64,000 nucleotides of DNA from Hyphomicrobiales bacterium (GTDB lineage: Bacteria > Pseudomonadota > Alphaproteobacteria > Rhizobiales > Rhizobiaceae), in NCBI GenBank assembly GCA_017305935.1, contig JAFKJU010000025.1:124001-188000 (forward strand). The letters run 5' to 3'. This document shows, one piece after another, positions 7,554-14,808 of this stretch (positions within the stretch are counted from its first letter, which is position 1; every line of letters begins with the position of its first letter). Both the position numbers and the translations under genes were made by a program. The notes below the pieces were generated by a model. It saw nothing but the letters and a program-made list of their open reading frames with translations, made no database searches and was not told the DNA's origin.

Positions 7554-9611
7554 ATGAACGTGATGGCAAACCGGCCGCGCCGGCTCCAAAGCTATGTCGG
7601 CGGCCAGTGGGTTGCCGGTGCGAAGGAGGGTGTGCCGCTGCTTGACGCCTCGACGGGTGCGCCGGTCGCTTTCATCGACTCCTCCGGCATCGATTTCAAG
7701 GCGATCCTCGCCCATGGCCGCGACAAGGGCGGCCCGGGGCTGCGGCGGATGTCCTTCCATGAGCGCGCCGCCATGCTGAAGGCGCTCGGCCAGGCTTTGA
7801 TGGAGAAGAAGGAGGATTTCTACGCGCGCTCCACCGCCACCGGCGCCACCCGCATCGATAGCTGGATCGATATCGAAGGCGGCATCGGCACGCTGCTGTC
7901 CTATGCCTCGAAGGGCCGGCGCGAATTGCCGAACGCCCGCGTCCTGCTCGATGGCGACGTGGAGCCGCTCTCAAAGGACGATACCTTCGCCGCGCAGCAT
8001 ATCCTCAGCCCCTTGCAGGGCGTTGCGGTGCATATCAACGCCTTCAATTTCCCCTGCTGGGGCATGCTGGAAAAGCTGGCGCCGACACTGCTGGCCGGCG
8101 TTCCCGCTGTCGTCAAGCCGGCGAGCCAGACGGCCTATCTCACCGAACTGATGGTCCGCCGCATCATCGACACCGGCATTTTGCCGGAAGGCGCATTGCA
8201 ACTCGTCTGCGGCTCGGTCGGCGACCTGCTCGACCATGTCGAGGGACAGGACGCCGTGACCTTCACAGGTTCGGCCTCGACGGGTCAACGCCTCAGGACG
8301 CACAGGTCCATCGTCGAAAATTCCGTGCGATTCACCATGGAGGCCGACAGCCTCAACGCCGCCGTGCTTGGCCTTGATGCCGCGCCCGGCACGGAAGAGT
8401 TCGACCTCTTCGTCAAGGAAGTCGTCCGCGAGATGACGGTGAAGGCCGGCCAGAAATGCACGGCGATCCGTCGCGTCATCGCCCCGCATGCCTACAGCGA
8501 CGCATTGATCGAAAGCCTGCGCGCGCGCCTCGGCAAGACCGTCGTCGGCAATCCTGCTGACGAGGCCGTGCGCATGGGCCCGCTCGCCAGCCTCGAACAG
8601 CGCGAGGAGGTTCGCGCGCGCATCCGCGATCTCGCCGCCGATGCCGAAATCGTCGCCGGCGACCCGGACAATCCGAGCGTCCAGTCCGGCGATGCCGTCG
8701 CCGGGGCCTTCCTCAATCCGGTGCTGCTCTATTGCGACAAGCCTGGTTCGGCCCGCGCCATCCACGATGTCGAGGCTTTCGGGCCTGTCAGCACCGTCAT
8801 GCCGTATGACACGGCGCAAGAGGCTGTCGATCTCGCCCGCCGCGGCAAGGGCAGCCTCGTCGCCTCCGTTTTCACCAACGATCCGGGTTTTGCCGCGGAG
8901 GCCGTGCTGGGTCTTGCGCCCTTCCATGGCCGCGTGATGATCGGCAACCGCGTCAGCGCAAAAACCTCCACCGGCCACGGTTCGCCGCTGCCCGGCCTCG
9001 TCCATGGCGGCCCCGGCCGCGCCGGCGGCGGCGAGGAACTGGGCGGTATGCGCGGCGTCAAGCATTACATGCAGCGCACGGCCGTGCAGGGCGCGCCGAC
9101 CCTGCTCTCCGCCGTCACCGGCCGCTGGATGCCCGGTGCCGAGGCGCGGGCGGGCGGTGAACATCCGTTCCGCAAGTCGCTGGCGGAGCTGAAGGTCGGC
9201 GATCAGATCGTCACCGCGAGGCGCATGGTGACGATCGACGATATCGAGCATTTCGCGAACTTTACCGGCGACACTTTCTACGCCCATATGGACGAGGACG
9301 CGGCCAGGGCGAATCCGTTCTTCGACGGGCGCGTGGCGCATGGCTATCTCATCGTCTCCTTCGCCGCCGGTCTGTTCGTCGATCCGGCGCCGGGCCCGGT
9401 GCTCGCCAATTACGGGGTCGACAACCTGCGCTTCCTGACACCGGTCAATCCGGGTGATACGTTGCAGGTGCAGCTCACCTGCAAGGAGATCAACCCGCGC
9501 GCCAATGCCGACCACGGCGAAGTGCGCTGGGATTGCCGGGTGACCAACCAGACGGGCGCCACCGTCGCCCAATACGACGTTCTGACGATGGTGGCCAAAA
9601 CGAGAGAGTGA
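7554..9611 (+). CDS. paaZ: Bifunctional oxepin-CoA hydrolase / semialdehyde dehydrogenase PaaZ
   Basis: A 685-residue two-domain enzyme. Residues 1-520 form an aldehyde dehydrogenase with base Glu263 (FTMEADSLN) and nucleophile Cys302 (KAGQKCTAIRR). Residues 540-685 form a MaoC-type hydratase with FTGDTFYAH placing Asp573 and His578, as in E. coli PaaZ. The hydratase opens the oxepin-CoA ring; the dehydrogenase oxidises the resulting aldehyde before it can become tropone. The length fits the family (about 680). The ATG at 7554 overlaps nothing but lies 1 base from the previous stop; a second ATG at 7563 is possible. Confidence 0.94.
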   Translation: MNVMANRPRRLQSYVGGQWVAGAKEGVPLLDASTGAPVAFIDSSGIDFKAILAHGRDKGGPGLRRMSFHERAAMLKALGQALMEKKEDFYARSTATGATRIDSWIDIEGGIGTLLSYASKGRRELPNARVLLDGDVEPLSKDDTFAAQHILSPLQGVAVHINAFNFPCWGMLEKLAPTLLAGVPAVVKPASQTAYLTELMVRRIIDTGILPEGALQLVCGSVGDLLDHVEGQDAVTFTGSASTGQRLRTHRSIVENSVRFTMEADSLNAAVLGLDAAPGTEEFDLFVKEVVREMTVKAGQKCTAIRRVIAPHAYSDALIESLRARLGKTVVGNPADEAVRMGPLASLEQREEVRARIRDLAADAEIVAGDPDNPSVQSGDAVAGAFLNPVLLYCDKPGSARAIHDVEAFGPVSTVMPYDTAQEAVDLARRGKGSLVASVFTNDPGFAAEAVLGLAPFHGRVMIGNRVSAKTSTGHGSPLPGLVHGGPGRAGGGEELGGMRGVKHYMQRTAVQGAPTLLSAVTGRWMPGAEARAGGEHPFRKSLAELKVGDQIVTARRMVTIDDIEHFANFTGDTFYAHMDEDAARANPFFDGRVAHGYLIVSFAAGLFVDPAPGPVLANYGVDNLRFLTPVNPGDTLQVQLTCKEINPRANADHGEVRWDCRVTNQTGATVAQYDVLTMVAKTRE

Positions 9612-9615
9612 CCGC

Positions 9616-10134
9616 ATGACGCCGATCGAGCAGGATCCCCGCCGCCTGGACATGACCGTTTTGATGACGCCCGACATGGCGAATTTTTCGGGGAAGGTCC
9701 ACGGCGGCGCGTTGCTGAACCTGCTCGATCGCGTTGCCTTCTCCTGCGCCTCGCGCTATTCGCGGCAATATGCGGTGACGCTCTCCGTCGATCAGGTGAT
9801 GTTCAAGGAGCCGATCCATGTCGGCGAACTCGTGACGTTTCGTGCCTCGGTCAACCATACCGGCCGGACGTCGATGGAGATCGGCATCCGGGTCGAGGCG
9901 GAAAACATCCGCTCCAGCCACCGCCGACACACCAATTCCTGCTATTTTTCGATGGTCGCCGTCGATGATGCGGGCAAACCCGTGCCTGTGCCGGAACTGC
10001 GGCCGACCGATGCGGTGGATATCCGTCGCTACAAGGCGGCCGAACTTCGCCGCACGTTGCGTCGCGAATTCGCCGAGCGGCTTGAATCGGTCGCGGCGAC
10101 GGGCAGGGATGTCGATCGGTCGGAAGGCGACTGA
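9616..10134 (+). CDS. Acyl-CoA thioesterase, hotdog fold
   Basis: A 172-residue single hotdog domain with the acyl-CoA thioesterase signature GKVHGGALLNLLDRVAF (26-42) and VTLSVDQVMFKEPIHVGE, which fits YciA/BACH-type enzymes rather than PaaI. It follows paaZ by 4 bases, so it belongs to the paa operon, and it ends 7 bases before the convergent paaR. A likely task is hydrolysis of stalled phenylacetyl-CoA-derived thioesters to recover CoA, parallel to PaaI on the other arm. This role is inference. A charged C-terminal tail of about 45 residues extends beyond the fold. Confidence 0.7.
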   Translation: MTPIEQDPRRLDMTVLMTPDMANFSGKVHGGALLNLLDRVAFSCASRYSRQYAVTLSVDQVMFKEPIHVGELVTFRASVNHTGRTSMEIGIRVEAENIRSSHRRHTNSCYFSMVAVDDAGKPVPVPELRPTDAVDIRRYKAAELRRTLRREFAERLESVAATGRDVDRSEGD

Positions 10135-10141
10135 ACCGCGG

Positions 10142-10738
10142 TTACCGGACCGCCTTGACGCCTTCGAGGATCAATGTGGTGGCGATATCGGCATATTCGT
10201 CGCGGGTGATCGGCCCGTTCGGGCGAAACCACATATAAACCCAGTTCATCATGCCGAACAGCGACATGGTGACGGGCATCAGCAATGGCCGTTCCCCGGC
10301 GAGATCCGGGTTGATATCGCGGATAACGCCGGAGAAGCGCTTGACGATCTGTCGCTCGATCGCCTGCAATTCGGAAAGCTGCTCGGGCGAAAGCGCGCTG
10401 GTGCCGTTGAGCTGCACCTTGTGCTCGTTGTCGCGCCCCTCGTAATTGGCGAGCACGGCCTTCACCAGCAGGCGCAGCCGCTCCTGCGGTGCAAGGTCCA
10501 GCCTGTCGGCGGCTTCGATGGCCCCTTGCAGTTCCGTGAGATGCGTGCGCACGATGTCGAAGATCAGCGCGTCCTTGCTCGGATAATAATGGTAAAGCAG
10601 CGCCTTGGAGACATTGCTGTGCGAGGCGATCATCGACATGGACGCCTTCTCCATGCCTATCTCGGCGAACACCGCCGCGGCACTCGCCAGAATGCCACGC
10701 TGTTTTTCCTCGAAATCGACTGCGCGTGTGCGTGCCAT
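10142..10738 (-). CDS. paaR: TetR-family repressor, PaaR-like
   Basis: A 198-residue TetR-type regulator. The N-terminal helix-turn-helix spans about residues 12-58 (ILASAAAVFAEIGMEKASMS, then ALLYHYYPSKDAL), and the C-terminal half is the ligand and dimer domain. It is the last gene of the paaG-paaI-paaK-paaR arm. TetR-type PaaR proteins are known regulators of paa genes and respond to phenylacetyl-CoA. The matching inverted repeats beside both paa promoters (2865-2878 and 13455-13468) are its likely targets, which makes this arm autoregulated. The symbol rests on context. The ATG is preceded by a weak ribosome-binding site. Confidence 0.75.
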   Translation of the reverse strand: MARTRAVDFEEKQRGILASAAAVFAEIGMEKASMSMIASHSNVSKALLYHYYPSKDALIFDIVRTHLTELQGAIEAADRLDLAPQERLRLLVKAVLANYEGRDNEHKVQLNGTSALSPEQLSELQAIERQIVKRFSGVIRDINPDLAGERPLLMPVTMSLFGMMNWVYMWFRPNGPITRDEYADIATTLILEGVKAVR

Positions 10739-10762
10739 AGGATCCTGCTCTGCTTGTTCCGG

Positions 10763-10793
10763 GTCTATAGAGGGCGGCGGCTCTCCTATAGAC
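10763..10793. promoter_or_regulatory. Perfect inverted repeat between paaK and paaR
   Basis: GTCTATAG (10763-10770) and CTATAGAC (10786-10793) are perfectly complementary around a 15-base spacer in the paaK-paaR gap. It could be an mRNA hairpin that lowers readthrough into paaR, or a second protein-binding site. It does not resemble the 14-bp operator and has no T-tract, so I do not call it a terminator. Confidence 0.4.
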
Positions 10794-10825
10794 GCTCGAC
10801 CCGGCGCCGGGCTACCCCGGTGGTT

Positions 10826-12136
10826 TCACTCTTTCGGGCGGTTGTCGACCACCCGTTTCGCCTTGCCTTCCGAACGGGCGACGCCGCCCGGTTCATGGAC
10901 GAGGATTTTCGTGGAGATGCCGACCACGCTCTTGATGTGGTGGGCAAGTTCGCTGGCCGAGCCCGTGCGCGCGCCTTGGTCGGCGGCTTCACGCGTGCAT
11001 TCGACATGGACCGTCATGTCGTCCATGCGGCCGCAGCGGGTCAATTCGATCTGGAAATGCGGGGCGAGGCCGCGACATTTGAGGATCTGCTCCTCGATCT
11101 GGGTCGGGAAGACATTGACGCCGCGCAGAATCATCATGTCGTCGCAGCGGCCCGTGACCTTTTCCATGCGCCGCATGGAACGTGCCGTCCCCGGCAGCAG
11201 CCGCGTCAGGTCGCGTGTGCGATAGCGGATGACCGGCAGGCCTTCCTTGGTCAGCGTGGTGAAGACCAGCTCGCCGATCTCGCCATCCGGAAGAACCTCG
11301 CCGGTCATCGGATCGACGATTTCCGGATAGAAATGGTCTTCCCAGATGTGCAGCCCGTCCTTGGTCTCGACGCATTCATTGGCGACGCCCGGTCCCATGA
11401 CCTCCGACAGGCCGTAGATATCGACGGCATGCATGTCGAAGGCCTGCTCGATCTCCTCGCGCATCGCATTCGTCCACGGCTCCGCCCCGAAAATGCCGAC
11501 GGCGAGCGAGCTTTCGCGCGGATCGATGCCATGCTTGCGGAACTCGTCGAGGATGGAAAGCATGTAGGAGGGGGTCACCATGATGATGCGAGGCTTGAAA
11601 TCCTGTATCAGGGTGACCTGCCGCTCGGTCATGCCGCCGGAGATCGGCACCACCGTGCAGCCGAGCCTTTCCGCGCCGTAATGCGCGCCGAGCCCCCCGG
11701 TGAACAGGCCATAGCCATAGGCGACATGCACGATATCGCCGCTCCTTCCGCCCGAGGCGCGGATGGAGCGGGCGACGACATCGGCCCAGATATCGATATC
11801 CTTCCGCGTATAGCCGACGACGGTCGGCTTGCCGGTTGTGCCGGAGGAGGCGTGGATGCGCACGAGCTTTTCGCGCGGCACGGCGAACATGCCGAAGGGA
11901 TAGGTGTCGCGCAGATCCTTCTTGGTGGTGAAGGGGAATTTCGCAAGGTCGGAGAGTGTCTTCAGGTCCGAGGGATGGACGCCGGCCTCGTCGAAACGCT
12001 GGCGGTAGAAGGGGGAATTCTCATAAGCATGGGTCAGCGACCAGCTCATGCGCTCGAGCTGCAGCGCGGAAATCTCGTCGCGCGAGGCGGTCTCGATCGC
12101 ATCGAGCGCGCCGGGGCGGGGGGACAGGTCTTCCAT
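10826..12136 (-). CDS. paaK: Phenylacetate-CoA ligase PaaK
   Basis: A 436-residue adenylate-forming enzyme that activates phenylacetate with ATP and CoA, the first step of the pathway. Visible motifs are the ATP loop HASSGTTGKPT (95-105), the YGLSEV segment, the YRTRDLTR motif, and the PaaK-specific N-terminus (LTHAYENSPFYRQRFDEAG). The length matches the family (about 437). The start at 12136 is preceded by GGAGGAGAT; the frame is open further upstream through the paaI region, but that is a shadow. It follows paaI by 41 bases and acts upstream of the PaaABCE epoxidase encoded on the other arm. Confidence 0.95.
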   Translation of the reverse strand: MEDLSPRPGALDAIETASRDEISALQLERMSWSLTHAYENSPFYRQRFDEAGVHPSDLKTLSDLAKFPFTTKKDLRDTYPFGMFAVPREKLVRIHASSGTTGKPTVVGYTRKDIDIWADVVARSIRASGGRSGDIVHVAYGYGLFTGGLGAHYGAERLGCTVVPISGGMTERQVTLIQDFKPRIIMVTPSYMLSILDEFRKHGIDPRESSLAVGIFGAEPWTNAMREEIEQAFDMHAVDIYGLSEVMGPGVANECVETKDGLHIWEDHFYPEIVDPMTGEVLPDGEIGELVFTTLTKEGLPVIRYRTRDLTRLLPGTARSMRRMEKVTGRCDDMMILRGVNVFPTQIEEQILKCRGLAPHFQIELTRCGRMDDMTVHVECTREAADQGARTGSASELAHHIKSVVGISTKILVHEPGGVARSEGKAKRVVDNRPKE

Positions 12137-12177
12137 GAAATCTCCTCCGGGAATGCTTGATGGCGCCGGCCTCTGTC

Positions 12178-12618
12178 TCACTCCGGCAGATGCGTGCCCT
12201 TGATTGTTCGCGAGTGGCCACGGAATTCCGCGACGATCTCGCCCTCCTGATTGGTGATGCGGACGTCGTAGATGCCGCTGCGCCCGCGACGCGACACTTC
12301 CTGCGCGCTCGCCGTCAGCCGGTCGCCGCGAAAGGCCGGGGCGATGAAGCTGACCGAGCAATGCTGGGCGACACTGCGCTGGTTGTGCGAATTGCAGGCG
12401 AAGGCGAAGGCGGAATCCGCCAGCGTGAACATGTAGCCGCCATGGCAGATGCCGTGGCCGTTGGTCATGGCGTCGGTGATATCCATGGCGATGACCGCCT
12501 CGCCGGGCGCGATGGAGACAAGCTCCATGCCAAGATGGCGGGTGGCATTGTCGTTGTCCCACATGACCCTGGCGCAGGCCTCGGCCAGCGCTTGCGGCGA
12601 AAGGCCGGCGGCGCTCAT
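12178..12618 (-). CDS. paaI: Hydroxyphenylacetyl-CoA thioesterase PaaI
   Basis: A 146-residue hotdog-fold thioesterase. The PaaI signature is clear: HLGMELVSIAPGEAVI, then GHGICHGGYMFTLADSAFAF with the Asn-Gly-His and HGG residues of the active site. PaaI hydrolyses ring-hydroxylated phenylacetyl-CoA and frees CoA when the pathway stalls. The length is the family norm (about 140). Its start overlaps the paaG stop by 4 bases (ATGA), showing translational coupling. Confidence 0.92.
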   Translation of the reverse strand: MSAAGLSPQALAEACARVMWDNDNATRHLGMELVSIAPGEAVIAMDITDAMTNGHGICHGGYMFTLADSAFAFACNSHNQRSVAQHCSVSFIAPAFRGDRLTASAQEVSRRGRSGIYDVRITNQEGEIVAEFRGHSRTIKGTHLPE

Positions 12619-13403
12619 CGGCCCGAAAACTTCGGCTTGCGTTTTTCGAGGAAGGCGATGACGCCCTCGGCATAGTCGGCGCTCCGGCCGGCGTCGCGCT
12701 GCAGGTCGCGCTCGAGATCGAGCTGCTGGTCGAGCGAATTGGTGGCGGCGGCCTGGATGGCACGCTTGGTCATACCGAGGCCACGGGTCGGGCCGGCGGC
12801 GAGGCGGGTGGCGAGCGCCATGGCCTCTTCCATCAGCGCATCGTCATCGACGGCGCGCCAGATCAGGCCCCAGTCGGCGGCGGTTTGCGCGGCCAGCGGC
12901 TCGCCGGTCAGCGCCAATGCCTTGGCGCGCGCTTCGCCGACCAGGCGCGGCAGGCTCCAGGTGCCGCCGCAATCCGGCACCAGACCGATCTTGGCGAAGG
13001 CCTGGATGAAGCGCGCCGAGCGGGCGGCGAGCGTGATGTCGCAGGCGATGGCGATGTTGGCGCCGGCCCCGGCGGCGACGCCGTTGACGGCGCAGACGAC
13101 CGGCTTTTCCAGGCTGCGGATCAGCCGCACATTCGGATTGTAGAAAGTGTCCAGCGTATGGCCGAGATCCGGCGTGCCGTTGCGTGGATCGCGATTGCCG
13201 AGATCCTGCCCGGCGCAGAAACCGCGTCCGGCACCGGTCAGCAATACCGCGCGCACCGCGTCGTCCCGATGGGCGCGCTCCAGCCCGGCGCGCAGCGCCA
13301 GATGCATTTCTTCGTTGAAAGCGTTGAGCTTTTCGGGGCGATTCAGTGTGAGGCTCAGAACGCTATCGGCAAACGTCTGCAAAACGGTGGTGGATGCGGA
13401 CAT
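12615..13403 (-). CDS. paaG: Ring 1,2-epoxyphenylacetyl-CoA isomerase PaaG
   Basis: A 262-residue crotonase-fold protein, the same length as E. coli PaaG. It converts the ring epoxide to oxepin-CoA for PaaZ. Family marks are LTLNRPEKLNAFNEEMH, the oxyanion segment CAGQDL, NGVAAGAGANIAIACDI, and GLVPDCGGTWSLPRL, which carries the catalytic Asp. The C-terminus LERDLQRDAGRSADYAEGV matches PaaG rather than the related hydratase PaaF. It is the first gene of the leftward arm, below the promoter and operator at 13455-13476, with a GGAGG-like ribosome-binding site. Confidence 0.93.
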   Translation of the reverse strand: MSASTTVLQTFADSVLSLTLNRPEKLNAFNEEMHLALRAGLERAHRDDAVRAVLLTGAGRGFCAGQDLGNRDPRNGTPDLGHTLDTFYNPNVRLIRSLEKPVVCAVNGVAAGAGANIAIACDITLAARSARFIQAFAKIGLVPDCGGTWSLPRLVGEARAKALALTGEPLAAQTAADWGLIWRAVDDDALMEEAMALATRLAAGPTRGLGMTKRAIQAAATNSLDQQLDLERDLQRDAGRSADYAEGVIAFLEKRKPKFSGR

Positions 13404-13454
13404 GGTTCCTCCCTCGCGCCCGTCCCATTGGCGACGTGGAAAATCCTTGCATAA

Positions 13455-13476
13455 ACCGACCGGTCAGTCAATTATA
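13455..13476 (-). promoter_or_regulatory. paaG promoter -10 box with PaaR-type operator
   Basis: On the minus strand a perfect TATAAT (plus-strand 13471-13476) is followed after 2 bases by ACTGACCGGTCGGT (13455-13468), a 14-bp inverted repeat with 6 of 7 pairs matching. This mirrors the paaA side, where the operator starts 4 bases after the -10 box. No good -35 hexamer is seen, which would suit a weak or activated promoter. Confidence 0.7.
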
Positions 13477-13527
13477 AATCCGCGACTTGGGAGGAGCTGA
13501 GATACCCGGGCTTTTTCGCATCCGGCC

Positions 13528-14808
13528 CTATTGGCCCCTTGCGATGGCCACCATCTGCTCGGGGCGGATCGAGACGTCGAGCACGTCGTCGGGCAGGATT
13601 TCCGTATCTTCCCGGGCCGAGAGATCGACCACCCGGCCGTCGATCTTGCGGTGGATGATCAGTTCCGGCCCACCGCCACCGCCGCGCAACTGGGCCTTGA
13701 CCGCGCCGGTATAGAGCAGCTTTTCACTGGAAGCCTGCAGGCGGGAGGAGAGTTTTTCCAGCGTGATGGTCGCTTCGCGCAAATTGTAGTTCAATTGCGT
13801 CCGGCGCTGTTCGTCCTGCTGCTCGATGTTGCGGGCGACCTCTTCCTTCTGACGCTGGGTCTGGTCGACGCGCGAGTCCGTATCGGTGGAGCGGCTGCGC
13901 AGCTCCGACAATGAGCGACGTTCGTCATCGACGCGGTTGCTGGCGACCAGTCCCTTGGAGGCCGATTTCGAGGCGCGGTCGAGGGCGTCCTGCTGCAGCC
14001 TCAGGCTTTCGGCATTGCTCTTCTGCGTATCCTTCAGCGAAACCAGCGTCTTTTCCGTATCCTGCAACAGGGTTTGCAGATGCGTGCGCTGCTTGGCGTA
14101 GTTCTCCAGCCGCATTTTCAGGTCGTTGCGTTCGAAATCGGCGATCTCGTCGAGGGTCTTTCGGGCCAGCGGCACGGAATAGATCGGGGTCAGGTCGATT
14201 TCCGTGGTTCCGGTGATCTCGCTCTTCAGGCTGATGACCAGTGCCTGCTGACGGGCGAAATCGATCCACAGGCCCTCGTTTTCGCTTTGCAGATCCGGGG
14301 CGGTCATCAGCGGGTTTTCGGTGCGGAAGCGCAAGGCGTCATAACCGCCGGCAAGCGCGATCGCATGGCGCACCGTCAGGCCGGGGCGATAGGGCACCGC
14401 GCCCGGGCGGGAAACGTCGCCGCTGATATAGAAGGGCCGGTGCTCGACCATCTCCACCGTCACATCCGCCGACTGGATACGGCCGTCCTTGGTGAGGCCT
14501 TCAGAGAGGGCGATGCGCAGATCCTTGAGCGTGAGCCCTTCGGCCTGCACCTCGCCAAGAAAGGGTACGGAGATATCGCCGTCGACATTGACTGTAACCC
14601 GCCGGCCGAAATCAGCGACTCCGAAGACGCCGAGCTGCAGGATGTCGCCTGGCGCGAGGCGATAGCGCGGGCGCTCCTGGGCGGTGGCGATCTGCGGCAG
14701 GGTCGCAAACGTCAGCAGCAGGCCGAGAGCAATTCCAGCAAAGGTGCGACGCGCCCTTGCGTCCGGGATCGCGACACAACGGAAAGTCGAAAGGCCGATC
14801 GGTTTCAT
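13528..14808 (-). CDS. exoF: ExoF-like exopolysaccharide export protein
   Basis: A 426-residue periplasmic/outer-membrane export protein. A signal sequence lies at about residues 20-43 (ending ATAQE). It is followed by the polysaccharide-export domain (YRLAPGDILQLGVFGV, 49-64), an SLBB-type region (FYISGDVSRPGAVPYRPGLT), a long coiled coil at about 235-365 and a C-terminal beta segment with PDDVLDVSIRPEQ. This order and length match rhizobial ExoF (about 420). It is the last gene of the operon, with its start overlapping the flippase-GH16 gene by 4 bases. It presumably exports the polymer made by the operon together with the Wzz protein. The symbol is by similarity; the polymer need not be succinoglycan. 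Confidence 0.8.
   Translation of the reverse strand: MKPIGLSTFRCVAIPDARARRTFAGIALGLLLTFATLPQIATAQERPRYRLAPGDILQLGVFGVADFGRRVTVNVDGDISVPFLGEVQAEGLTLKDLRIALSEGLTKDGRIQSADVTVEMVEHRPFYISGDVSRPGAVPYRPGLTVRHAIALAGGYDALRFRTENPLMTAPDLQSENEGLWIDFARQQALVISLKSEITGTTEIDLTPIYSVPLARKTLDEIADFERNDLKMRLENYAKQRTHLQTLLQDTEKTLVSLKDTQKSNAESLRLQQDALDRASKSASKGLVASNRVDDERRSLSELRSRSTDTDSRVDQTQRQKEEVARNIEQQDEQRRTQLNYNLREATITLEKLSSRLQASSEKLLYTGAVKAQLRGGGGGPELIIHRKIDGRVVDLSAREDTEILPDDVLDVSIRPEQMVAIARGQ

Noticed and set aside
9842-12160. A 772-codon plus-strand frame across the thioesterase, paaR and paaK region
   Set aside because: It is antisense to paaR and paaK, whose motifs and ribosome sites are clear; its translation is low-complexity His/Asp/Arg text typical of high-GC shadow frames.
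12137-12763. Upstream extension of the paaK frame over paaI
   Set aside because: PaaI is clearly encoded there in another frame, and the PaaK start at 12136 has GGAGG and the family N-terminus.
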